NCBI GenBank assembly: GCA_003537645.1
Contig: DPRM01000147.1
Span: 46,917 to 93,780, forward strand
From: Prolixibacteraceae bacterium
GTDB lineage: Bacteria; Bacteroidota; Bacteroidia; Bacteroidales; Prolixibacteraceae
Length of the DNA: 46,864 nt
Direction: 5' to 3'
Under the pieces are notes generated by a model, which saw nothing but the letters and a program-made list of their open reading frames with translations, made no database searches and was not told the origin of the DNA. The position numbers were made by a program, and so were the translations under genes. Positions within the stretch are counted from its first letter, which is position 1, and every line of letters starts with the position of its first letter. Below, one piece after another: positions 16,210-24,260 of the stretch.

Positions 16210-17421
16210 ATGGCTTTGGAAAAATCGTGGCGGTGGTTCGGATTTGGCGATTCGGTAAAGTTGACTGATTTGCAACAAATGGGTATCGAGGGTGTGGTCA
16301 CCGCATTGCACCACATTCCCAATGGCGAAGTTTGGCCGGTGGACGAAATCCTGAAAGTGAAATCGGCTATCGAGGCACACGGAATGCGGTGGACAGTGGT
16401 TGAAAGTTTGCCGGTTTCAGAAGGAATCAAAACACGCAACAACGATTGCCACCGGCTGATTGCCAACTACAAACAATCGCTCCAAAACTTGGGCGCATGT
16501 GGAATCGATACGGTTTGCTACAATTTTATGCCCGTACTCGACTGGGTGCGAACCAGTTTGCATTATCAACTTCCGGATGGAGGCGAAGTAATGTATTTCG
16601 ATTATGCCACCTTTGCCGCTTTCGACGTGTTTATCCTGAAACGGCCCGGAGCTGAATCTGATTATCCGAAGGAGATTTTGGACAAGGCTGAGAAAGTAGT
16701 CCGTTCCATGTCTCTTGAAGATCAGGAAAATCTGGCCCGGAACATTATTGTGGTTTCGCAGGGATTTATTGATGGCGTGGTAGATGGCTCGACTCCCGAC
16801 TATAAAAAGTCTTTTCTGAAGTTTCTGGGAACCTATAGCCAGATTGATCGGGATCAATTACGCGAAAACCTGTCGCTTTTTCTTCAGGAAGTAGTTCCTG
16901 TCGCTGAAGAATCGGGTGTTAACCTGTGCATTCATCCCGACGATCCGCCGTTTCCGGTGTTGGGGTTGCCCCGCATCGTCAGTTCGCAGGACGATCTGGA
17001 GTGGATTTGCAATCAGGTGGATTCCATTCATAACGGGATTACTTTTTGCACGGGTTCGCTTTCGGTCAATCGTCAGAATAATCTGGAACAAATTGTCGAA
17101 AAACTGGGATCACGAATCCATTTCACCCACCTTCGGAACAATGTATTTTTCGGCAACCGCGAGTTTCACGAATATGGTCATATTGAAGGAGACATCGATA
17201 TGTATCCGATCGTAAAAGCTTTGCTGAAAGAACAAATCCGAAGGAAAGAATCGGGTAGAAAAGATTACCGCATTCCGTTTCGGCCCGATCATGGGGTAAA
17301 AATGCTCGATGATTACACTCGTTCAGCTAATCCGGGCTATCCTTTGATTGGTCGGTTGAAAGGACTGGCAGAGCTTTCAGGAATGCAAATGGCAATAGAA
17401 CGGGAATTGAAAGCCATGTAA
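16210..17421 (+). CDS. uxuA: Mannonate dehydratase
   Basis: A 403-aa UxuA-family enzyme that dehydrates D-mannonate to 2-keto-3-deoxy-D-gluconate, using Fe/Mn in a TIM barrel. The N-terminus KSWRWFGFGDSVKLTDLQQMGIEG is diagnostic in part (WRWFG, and LQQMG close by). Other blocks are ALHHIPNGEVWP, the metal-site region CIHPDDPPFPVLG (about residue 238), IHFTHLRNN and FRPDHGVKMLDD (about 357). The start was placed at the ATG at 16210. The open frame continues 21 codons upstream, but through an AT-rich repeat. The preceding SDR gene probably supplies the substrate. UxaC, KDG kinase and KDPG aldolase are not in the window. Confidence 0.95.
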   Translation: MALEKSWRWFGFGDSVKLTDLQQMGIEGVVTALHHIPNGEVWPVDEILKVKSAIEAHGMRWTVVESLPVSEGIKTRNNDCHRLIANYKQSLQNLGACGIDTVCYNFMPVLDWVRTSLHYQLPDGGEVMYFDYATFAAFDVFILKRPGAESDYPKEILDKAEKVVRSMSLEDQENLARNIIVVSQGFIDGVVDGSTPDYKKSFLKFLGTYSQIDRDQLRENLSLFLQEVVPVAEESGVNLCIHPDDPPFPVLGLPRIVSSQDDLEWICNQVDSIHNGITFCTGSLSVNRQNNLEQIVEKLGSRIHFTHLRNNVFFGNREFHEYGHIEGDIDMYPIVKALLKEQIRRKESGRKDYRIPFRPDHGVKMLDDYTRSANPGYPLIGRLKGLAELSGMQMAIERELKAM

Positions 17422-17517
17422 AAAGCGTTGTCATTGTTATCATTGTTGTCGAAGTTGGTTTTCAACAATTATAACCAGGACAACTTGAAATTTCCTCCCT
17501 TCTTCCGGAGAAAGTTC

Positions 17518-17525
17518 TATTTTTG
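17518..17525 (+). promoter_or_regulatory. Possible -7 box for the lipoprotein oxidoreductase gene
   Basis: TATTTTTG is a perfect TAnnTTTG match 34 nt before the ATG at 17560. No TTG stands at the correct -33 distance. The 138-nt gap also has GTTGTC-rich sequence and a degenerate palindrome (CCTCCCTTCTTCCGGAG). The gene may therefore have its own promoter apart from the uxuA operon. Confidence 0.4.
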
Positions 17526-17559
17526 TTGACACGAATCAAATAACCCTAAAATTAAATCC

Positions 17560-18963
17560 ATGAACAAAAATTTAATACCCGTAGTAGCTGTGGCAACTCT
17601 TTTATCAGCTTGTGCAGGTGGCGGACAAAAATCTACCGAAAACGCGACGCCCAAATTTACCGGTGCTGCCGGAGAAGTGAAACTGATGACACTCGATCCG
17701 GGGCATTTTCATGCCGGCCTGATCCAAAAATCGATGTACGGACAGATTGATCCTACGGTTTACGTGTATGCTCCTGAAGGTGATGATGTAACTCAGCACC
17801 TTGCACGCATCGATGGCTTCAACAAGCGTGCTGAAAACCCGACTGCCTGGGTGGAAAAAGTATATACAGGAACTGACTATCTGGAGGAAATGCTGGCCGA
17901 CAAACCGGGTAACGTGATGATGGTTGCCGGAAACAACGCCAAGAAAACCGAATACATTCAGAAAGCCGTTGAAGCCGGATTGAACGTATTTGCCGATAAA
18001 CCAATGGTAATTACTCCTGAAGCTTTTCCGGTTTTGGAACAGGCTTTCAAAACTGCCGAAGAAAAGGGAGTTTTACTGTACGACATCATGACCGAGCGGC
18101 ACGAAATCACTTCCATCGTTCAGAGGGATTTGGCCAATAATGCCGAGGTTTTTGGTGGTCTGGTTGACGGGACCCCAGAGCAACCTGCCGTAACCAAAGA
18201 AAGTGTGCACCATTTTTCAAAAATGGTTGCCGGTAACCCACTGAAACGTCCGGCATGGTTCTTCGATACCGCGCAACAGGGCGAGGGCATTGTTGATGTA
18301 ACTACTCACCTGGTTGACCTTGTTCAATGGGGCTGTTTTCCTGAAGTGATCCTGAACAAAACCGATGTGCAGATGATCTCGGCTAAACGTTGGACAACTG
18401 ATATTTCTCCGGATCAGTTCGAAAAAGTAACCTCGCTGAAAGAATTTCCGGAATATTTGAAGAAGGATGTGGCTAACGGAAACCTGAAAGTGTATTCGAA
18501 CGGAGAAATGACCTACAAACTGAAAGGTAAAGTGGCTAAAGTATCGGTGATCTGGAATTTTGAAGCTCCGGAAGGCACTGGCGATACACATTACAGCATT
18601 ATGCGCGGTAACATTTGTAATGTGATGATCAAACAAGGTCAGGAACAGAATTATAAGCCAACGGTTTATATTGAAGCAAACGAAACAGGCGATTTGACTG
18701 CCTTCGAAACCAATCTGAAGAAAGCCGTTGAAGTAACTATTGCTGCGAATTACCCGGGTTTGAAACTGAACAAACTGAGCGATAAACTCTGGACAGTTGA
18801 AATTCCGGCCCAGTACAGTGTCGGTCACGAAGCTCATTTCGGACAGGTTACCGAATTTTACCTGCAATACCTGAAAGACGGTAAATTACCTGAGTGGGAA
18901 GTGCCTAACATGATTACAAAATATTACACGACGACCGAAGGTTTGAAAATGGCCAGACAGTAG
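17560..18963 (+). CDS. Gfo/Idh/MocA-like lipoprotein with putative oxidoreductase C-terminal domain
   Basis: A 467-aa protein with a lipoprotein signal (lipobox LLSAC, lipidated C18). The N-terminal half resembles a Rossmann domain, but the usual GxGxxG is replaced by LDPGHFHAG (near residue 50). AGLNVFADKPMVI corresponds to the family EKP region. A C-terminal domain of the 'putative oxidoreductase C' type follows, with HHFSKMVAGNPLKRPAWFFD and QGEGIVDVTTHLVDLVQWG. The DPGHFHA block, as I recall, is typical of this subfamily, so it may not bind NAD in the standard way. It is probably anchored at the membrane facing the periplasm, acting with ThuA and the Tat-exported oxidoreductase. It is followed by a strong terminator. 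Confidence 0.85.
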   Translation: MNKNLIPVVAVATLLSACAGGGQKSTENATPKFTGAAGEVKLMTLDPGHFHAGLIQKSMYGQIDPTVYVYAPEGDDVTQHLARIDGFNKRAENPTAWVEKVYTGTDYLEEMLADKPGNVMMVAGNNAKKTEYIQKAVEAGLNVFADKPMVITPEAFPVLEQAFKTAEEKGVLLYDIMTERHEITSIVQRDLANNAEVFGGLVDGTPEQPAVTKESVHHFSKMVAGNPLKRPAWFFDTAQQGEGIVDVTTHLVDLVQWGCFPEVILNKTDVQMISAKRWTTDISPDQFEKVTSLKEFPEYLKKDVANGNLKVYSNGEMTYKLKGKVAKVSVIWNFEAPEGTGDTHYSIMRGNICNVMIKQGQEQNYKPTVYIEANETGDLTAFETNLKKAVEVTIAANYPGLKLNKLSDKLWTVEIPAQYSVGHEAHFGQVTEFYLQYLKDGKLPEWEVPNMITKYYTTTEGLKMARQ

Positions 18964-18984
18964 TCGCGGCAAAAGGATAAATGA

Positions 18985-19016
18985 AAAGCCCTGAAGATCA
19001 AACTTCAGGGCTTTTT
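18985..19016. terminator. Bidirectional terminator between the lipoprotein oxidoreductase and infB
   Basis: AAAGCCCTGAAG (18985-18996) pairs perfectly with CTTCAGGGCTTT (19003-19014) around a 6-nt loop, with a T tract to 19016. The A-rich left side gives a T run on the minus strand too, so it can also end the rimP-nusA-infB transcript, whose last stop is at 19073. Confidence 0.93.
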
Positions 19017-19072
19017 TCGTATCTGTTCTTTTAGAAGCAGGTTTCGATTTATGAAAAAAATTGCTCGTTGTA

Positions 19073-22000
19073 TTAAAGCGTCTTGGCTACTTCTGTCAAA
19101 GTAAATGCTTCAATAAAGTCGCCTTGTAAGATGTTGTTGTAATTATCGATATTCAATCCGCATTCATATCCTTTATTCACTTCTTTCACATCGTCTTTAA
19201 AACGTTTCAGCGAACCAAGTGTTCCGGTATAAATTACAATTCCATCGCGAATTACACGAACTTTGTCTTTACGGATGATCTTACCATCGCGGACAATACA
19301 TCCGGCAATAGTACCAACTTTGGTAATATTAAAGGCTTCCATTACTTCGGCAGTTCCGGTGATTTCTTCCTTAATTTCAGGAGAAAGCATACCTTCCATT
19401 GCTGCTTTTATTTCGTTGATAGCATCGTAGATAATTGAGTAAAGACGGATATCGATTTGTTCTTTTTCAGCAATCTTCCGTGCACTAACCGATGGTCTTA
19501 CCTGGAATCCTACGATAATTGCATTCGAGGCCGTTGCAAGCATAATATCTGATTCAGAAATGGCTCCAACAGCTTTATGGATTACATTCACCTGAATTTC
19601 TTCGGTTGACAGTTTAATCAATGAGTCAGATAGTGCTTCGATTGATCCATCCACGTCACCTTTCACGATCAGGTTCAATTCCTGGAAGTTTCCAATGGCA
19701 ATGCGTCGTCCGATTTCGTCGAGCGTAATATGTTTCTGAGTACGCAGACCTTGTTCACGGGCCAATTGTTCGCGTTTGTTGGCAATATTTCTTGCTTCAC
19801 GTTCGTTTTCAAGGCAGTTGAATTTATCTCCGGCCTGAGGCGCTCCGTCAAGTCCCAGAATAATTACGGGTTCTGCAGGTCCTGCCTTTTCAATTCGCTG
19901 ATTACGTTCATTAAACATCGCTTTCACGTGTCCGTAATACTGACCAGCCAGAATCACATCGCCCACACGGAGGGTTCCGTTTTGTACCAAAATTGTACAA
20001 ACATATCCACGTCCTTTGTCAAGCGTTGATTCTATTACAGTACCGGTTGCTCTTTTGTTTGGGTTGCCTTTCAGTTCAAGCATTTCTGCTTCGAGCAATA
20101 TTTTTTCTAACAGCAAATCGACATTAAATCCTGATTTTGCTGAAATTTCCTGGCTTTGGTATTTTCCACCCCAATCTTCAACAAGGTAGTTCATACCGGC
20201 AAGCTGTTCTTTTATCTTTTCAGGATTAGCTCCCGGTTTGTCAATTTTATTGATGGCAAAAACGATTGGAACACCTGCCGCTGCTGCGTGGTTAATGGCT
20301 TCGATCGACTGTGGCATGATAGCATCGTCGGCCGCTATAATAATAATTGCGATATCGGTAACTTGAGCACCCCTGGCGCGCATCGCAGTAAATGCTTCGT
20401 GACCCGGAGTATCAAGGAAAGTTATTTCACGTCCGTCTTTAAGAATAACGTGATATGCACCAATGTGCTGGGTAATACCTCCGGCCTCACCTGCAATTAC
20501 GTTTGCACTTCGGATGTGGTCAAGAAGCGATGTTTTACCGTGGTCAACGTGTCCCATCACTGTTACTACCGGTGCTCTTGGAAGTAATTGATCGGGGGTG
20601 TCGGGTTCCTCTTCAATGGCTACCTGAATTTCGGCACTTACAAATTCAACTTTGAACCCAAATTCGTCGGCCACAATGGCCATTGTTTCGGCATCCAAAC
20701 GCTGATTGATTGAAACGAACAATCCAAGGCTCATACAAGTTGAAATAACCGCGGTAACCGAAACATCCATCATGGTAGCCAATTCGTTTACTGAAACAAA
20801 TTCGGTTACTTTCAGAATATTGTGGTCGGCAGTATCGCGTTCAGCCTGAGCAGCCATTTTATCGCTGACCATCTGACGCTTGTCTTTACGGTATTTGGAT
20901 CCCTTTGATTTTGTGCCTTTGGTTGTGAGGCGGGCAAGGGTATCTTTTATTTGTTTTTGTACATCTTCTTCACTTACTTCTCTTTTCAGGAGAGGTCGTT
21001 TCTTAAGTTTTGATTTGTCCCCAGCAGCTCCACCACCACCGGCAGGAGCAGTTCCTCCGATGTTTTTTGTAACAACAAGTTTTCTCCTTTCACCTGCCAC
21101 CACTGGCTTGTCGGCTGTGTTTACACGTTGCTGGTTTCCTGGTGCATCTTTTGAAATACGTTTTCTCTTCTTTTTGTTTCGGGCTTGCTGAGCGGCAGCA
21201 TCGGCTGCAGTAACCACTACAGGTTTCTTTTCTGAAGGAAGTTCAATACGGCCGACAACTGTTGGGCCTGAAAGCCTTTCGGCTTTGGCTTTAATTACTG
21301 TAGGCGTAGTTTTGGCCTGATCATTTGATTCTTCCTGAACGATAGTTTCATTTTCGACAGGTTTTTGTGCGTCACGACGAACACGGTCGCGATCTTTTCG
21401 GTCGTCTTCTTTTTGACGTTTACTCTTTTTTGCAGGCCTTGTTTTCTGGTTCAGAAGAGCCAGATCGATCCGTCCAACTACTTTTACTTCTTCAACCTTC
21501 GGAACATTGGTGGTAATAACTTCGTCAGAACTGGTGTCTTCAGTTTCCTGTATAATTTTTTCCTCAACTACCGGAGGTTTTGGCGCTACCGGATGTTTTT
21601 CTGTCTTTTCTATTTTTTCAGGCTTGGCTTCCTTCACCTCTTCGGTTTTCACCGGAGCTTCAGCAACTGGCTTAGGTTCGTGTATTGGTTTTTCTACTGG
21701 TTTTGGCGGGGTGGGGGCGGGCTTTTCCGCGTGGGTAACAGGTTCTTCCTTTTTCTTGCGGGTATTTAGATGATCGAGATCGATGGTACCGAGTACTTTT
21801 AGAGGCTCAATTTCATGCCTGCTGGTTGTAAACGGTTCGTTTTTGTGCTCGGGTTTTGCGGGTTTTGGCTCAGCATGATGAAAAGGCTCAGCTTTTTTAG
21901 AAGTATTTCCTTTAATTATTACTTCGCCATCGTCAAAATCCTCGTCGGCAACACGGCGTCCCAAATCTTTTACGTCGTCAAGCGAAACAGATTCTTTAGC

Positions 22001-22222
22001 TCCCCGATGAATTTTCAGGTTAATTTTTTCAGACTCTTTTTTCAGACTGACATCGCCCTTGTATTCTTTTTCAAGAAGATGGTATGCATCGTCTGAAATT
22101 TTGTTGTTTGGATCTGTATCTATTGCAAATCCTTTCTTGTGCAGAAATTCAACGATGGTAGATATACCTACATTAAAATCCCGCGCTACTTTACTTAATC
22201 GTTTAATACTTCCTATAACCAT
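19073..22222 (-). CDS. infB: Translation initiation factor IF-2
   Basis: A 1049-aa GTPase that delivers initiator fMet-tRNA to the 30S subunit. The N-terminal IF2_N helix (SKVARDFNVGISTIVEFLHKK, in part) is followed by a long Lys/Glu/Pro-rich linker to about residue 470, of low complexity as usual in Bacteroidota. A second IF2_N-type region precedes the G domain. G motifs are GHVDHGKTS (about 556-564), DTPGHE (about 605) and NKID (about 656). Domains II-IV with the fMet-tRNA binding C2 domain complete the protein (KVGTIAGCIVRDGKI). It is the third gene of rimP-nusA-infB, 119 nt after nusA, and is essential. Confidence 0.98.
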   Translation of the reverse strand: MVIGSIKRLSKVARDFNVGISTIVEFLHKKGFAIDTDPNNKISDDAYHLLEKEYKGDVSLKKESEKINLKIHRGAKESVSLDDVKDLGRRVADEDFDDGEVIIKGNTSKKAEPFHHAEPKPAKPEHKNEPFTTSRHEIEPLKVLGTIDLDHLNTRKKKEEPVTHAEKPAPTPPKPVEKPIHEPKPVAEAPVKTEEVKEAKPEKIEKTEKHPVAPKPPVVEEKIIQETEDTSSDEVITTNVPKVEEVKVVGRIDLALLNQKTRPAKKSKRQKEDDRKDRDRVRRDAQKPVENETIVQEESNDQAKTTPTVIKAKAERLSGPTVVGRIELPSEKKPVVVTAADAAAQQARNKKKRKRISKDAPGNQQRVNTADKPVVAGERRKLVVTKNIGGTAPAGGGGAAGDKSKLKKRPLLKREVSEEDVQKQIKDTLARLTTKGTKSKGSKYRKDKRQMVSDKMAAQAERDTADHNILKVTEFVSVNELATMMDVSVTAVISTCMSLGLFVSINQRLDAETMAIVADEFGFKVEFVSAEIQVAIEEEPDTPDQLLPRAPVVTVMGHVDHGKTSLLDHIRSANVIAGEAGGITQHIGAYHVILKDGREITFLDTPGHEAFTAMRARGAQVTDIAIIIIAADDAIMPQSIEAINHAAAAGVPIVFAINKIDKPGANPEKIKEQLAGMNYLVEDWGGKYQSQEISAKSGFNVDLLLEKILLEAEMLELKGNPNKRATGTVIESTLDKGRGYVCTILVQNGTLRVGDVILAGQYYGHVKAMFNERNQRIEKAGPAEPVIILGLDGAPQAGDKFNCLENEREARNIANKREQLAREQGLRTQKHITLDEIGRRIAIGNFQELNLIVKGDVDGSIEALSDSLIKLSTEEIQVNVIHKAVGAISESDIMLATASNAIIVGFQVRPSVSARKIAEKEQIDIRLYSIIYDAINEIKAAMEGMLSPEIKEEITGTAEVMEAFNITKVGTIAGCIVRDGKIIRKDKVRVIRDGIVIYTGTLGSLKRFKDDVKEVNKGYECGLNIDNYNNILQGDFIEAFTLTEVAKTL

Positions 22223-22341
22223 AAACCCAACCAGTTAAATAAACCTCAAAATATTTTTAAGGAATTAACGATGATGCAATTTTACATTCAAAATCTAAAA
22301 TGCCCTAATTTTCATGCAATAATTTGAATAAACCAACAGAT

Positions 22342-23577
22342 TTATTCAAATTCATTTTTAAGAATTCGAAGAACTTCGTCAATTGTTTCTTCTTCGAGAT
22401 CGGTTCTTTTAATCAGTTCTGACCGTGTGAGGGTCAATACATTTTTAGCTGTATCACAGCCAATTGATTTTAGTTGATCAATTACCCAGCTTTCAATTTC
22501 ATCTGAGAATTCATCCAGGTTCACGTCTTCATCGTCCTGTGCAACCTCTCGGTAAACATCAATTTCGTAGCCGGTTAACTGACTGGCAAGCCTGATGTTC
22601 AATCCACCTTTACCGATGGCCATCGAAACCTCGTCGGGTTTCAGATAAACGTCGGCTCTTTTGGTGTCTTCGTGCAATTTGATAGACGATACTTTAGCCG
22701 GATTCAATGCACGCTGAATAAACAGCTGTGTATTAGCCGAATAATTTATCACATCTATATTTTCGTTACGTAACTCACGAACAATGCCATGAATACGCGA
22801 TCCTTTCATTCCAACACATGCTCCAACGGGGTCGATACGTTCGTCGTAAGATTCAACGGCAACTTTTGCTCTTTCGCCCGGAACCCTTACGATTTTTTTG
22901 ATAGTGATCAAACCATCAAAGATTTCAGGAACTTCGAGCTCGAACAAACGTTCGAGGAATACGCTTGATGTACGCGAAAGTATAATAAGCGGATTGTTGT
23001 TTCTCAGTTCAACTTTATAAACTACCGCCCGAAGGTTATCGCCTTTTCTGAAATAGTCTGAAGGAATCTGTTCTGTCCTTGGCAGGATCAGTTCGTTTCC
23101 TTCGTCGTCCAGAATCAGGATTTCTTTTTTCCAAACCTGATAAACTTCACCGGCTACAATGTCGCCGATTTTGTTTTTGTATTTAGAGAAAATCTGGTCT
23201 TTTTCAAGTTCCATTATGCGACTGGCAAGATTTTGACGCAAATTTAAAATGGCTCTGCGGCCAAAATGGGCAAGTTTCACCTCGTCGGTTACTTCTTCTC
23301 CGATTTCATAATCTGCATCAATTTTTTTGGCTTCTTTGAGAGTGATTTGCCTGTTTGGATCTTCAAAATCCTCGTCAGCAACTACTTCCCTGTTTCGCCA
23401 AATCTCAAAGTCACCTTTATCGATGTTAATAATCACATCGAAATTTTCGTCAGTGCCGTAAGTTTTTTCCAGAACATTTTTGAAAACATCTTCAAGTACG
23501 CTCATCATTGTGGCGCGGTCGATGTTTTTAAGTTCCTTAAATTCAGCAAAGGTGTCGATAAGATTAAGAGTCTCCAT
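22342..23577 (-). CDS. nusA: Transcription termination/antitermination factor NusA
   Basis: A 411-aa RNA polymerase-associated factor controlling pausing, termination and antitermination. The N-terminal domain (1-125) is followed by an S1 domain (about 135-200; GDIVAGEVYQVWKKEILILDD, in part), then two KH domains with VGACVGMKGSRIHGIVREL and AIGKGGLNIRLASQLTGYEIDV. A short C-terminal helix-hairpin region ends the protein (LTRSELIKRTDLEEETIDEVL). It lacks the extra acidic repeats of the E. coli protein, which is normal outside Proteobacteria. It begins 12 nt after the rimP stop, within the same operon. Confidence 0.97.
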   Translation of the reverse strand: METLNLIDTFAEFKELKNIDRATMMSVLEDVFKNVLEKTYGTDENFDVIINIDKGDFEIWRNREVVADEDFEDPNRQITLKEAKKIDADYEIGEEVTDEVKLAHFGRRAILNLRQNLASRIMELEKDQIFSKYKNKIGDIVAGEVYQVWKKEILILDDEGNELILPRTEQIPSDYFRKGDNLRAVVYKVELRNNNPLIILSRTSSVFLERLFELEVPEIFDGLITIKKIVRVPGERAKVAVESYDERIDPVGACVGMKGSRIHGIVRELRNENIDVINYSANTQLFIQRALNPAKVSSIKLHEDTKRADVYLKPDEVSMAIGKGGLNIRLASQLTGYEIDVYREVAQDDEDVNLDEFSDEIESWVIDQLKSIGCDTAKNVLTLTRSELIKRTDLEEETIDEVLRILKNEFE

Positions 23578-23589
23578 CTAGTCCCAATT

Positions 23590-24051
23590 TTAAAATTTTA
23601 ATATTTTTTTTGCTTCTTTTATTTCAGAATATTCCAAATGATGAACTTTGGTTACGAGTTCCTTCTTCTTCGATCCTTCCGGCTTTTCTTTGGTTGTAAC
23701 TTCCAGATCAATTGCCTGTTCGTCAACTCCGATCAGCAGTCCACTAAGTTTTTGCCCGTTTAAGAGCAATACTTCAATTTCTTTTCCCTCATTTTTCTTA
23801 TACTGACGTACCAGCTTGAAAGGTTCGGTTAATCCGGCAGAAAATACGGATAATTCAAAATCCTCCACTTCCCTGTCGAGATTACCATCAACATGCTTGC
23901 TAATTTCAACTATTTGATTGATTGAAATGCCGTTGTCGCTGTCAACCATGATATGAATCACATTGCCTGCCGAAATGGTTACATCGACCAGAAACTGGTC
24001 ATCTGTAAGCTTTTCATTTACAAGTTCTGCTATTTTTGCTTTGTCAATCAT
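23590..24051 (-). CDS. rimP: Ribosome maturation factor RimP
   Basis: A 153-aa protein of the RimP (formerly DUF150) family needed for 30S subunit maturation. The N-terminal alpha/beta domain (ADQFLVDVTISAGNVIHIMVD region, with GISINQIVEISKHV) and the C-terminal SH3-like domain (VFSAGLTEPFKLVRQYKKNEGKEIEV, in part) are both present. First gene of rimP-nusA-infB, with a clear promoter at 24114-24144 and two hairpins in the leader. Confidence 0.95.
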   Translation of the reverse strand: MIDKAKIAELVNEKLTDDQFLVDVTISAGNVIHIMVDSDNGISINQIVEISKHVDGNLDREVEDFELSVFSAGLTEPFKLVRQYKKNEGKEIEVLLLNGQKLSGLLIGVDEQAIDLEVTTKEKPEGSKKKELVTKVHHLEYSEIKEAKKILKF

Positions 24052-24066
24052 ATTTTTGTAATAAAA

Positions 24067-24103
24067 TAGGGGACTCTCGATCCCCTACCTCTGGTTTCCC
24101 AAA
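24067..24103 (-). promoter_or_regulatory. Two-hairpin 5' leader of the rimP-nusA-infB mRNA
   Basis: On the minus strand, TTTGG-GAAA-CCAGA (24103-24090) forms a 5-bp stem with a GNRA tetraloop (one G-T pair). After two bases comes TAGGGGA (24087-24081) pairing with TCCCCTA (24073-24067) around a 7-nt loop. The leader is about 60 nt from the predicted start site to the rimP ATG. Tandem compact hairpins before a translation/transcription-factor operon could be a protein-binding autoregulatory site or a stabilising leader. Confidence 0.5.
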
Positions 24104-24104
24104 A

Positions 24105-24144
24105 TTGTCGCGACAAAAATAGTAAATTTTATTAAATTGTCAAA
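24105..24144 (-). promoter_or_regulatory. Promoter of rimP-nusA-infB with a start-site palindrome
   Basis: On the minus strand, TTTG (24144-24141) is followed after 19 nt by TATTTTTG (24121-24114), a full match to the Bacteroidota housekeeping promoter. The predicted start falls in TTGTCGCGACAA (24105-24116), a perfect 12-bp palindrome overlapping the end of the -7 box. Confidence 0.8.
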
Positions 24145-24227
24145 ATCAATTATTTAAGGATTTTGATATTCTTGCGATTTTGGAATCCGGAGTGGATATA
24201 GAAGATACATAAAACAAAAAACTTTTC

Positions 24228-24235
24228 TATTTTTG
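24228..24235 (+). promoter_or_regulatory. -7 box for the HD-domain gene
   Basis: TATTTTTG matches TAnnTTTG and lies 25 nt before the TTG start at 24261. No good -33 TTG is at the right distance. It sits in the 209-nt divergent gap shared with the rimP promoter. Confidence 0.5.
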
Positions 24236-24260
24236 CCCTAACAAACAGACAATTAATGTA

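Noticed and set aside
18217..18867. 216-codon minus-strand open frame
   Set aside because: Antisense to the lipoprotein oxidoreductase, whose coding features are clear; no recognisable domain.
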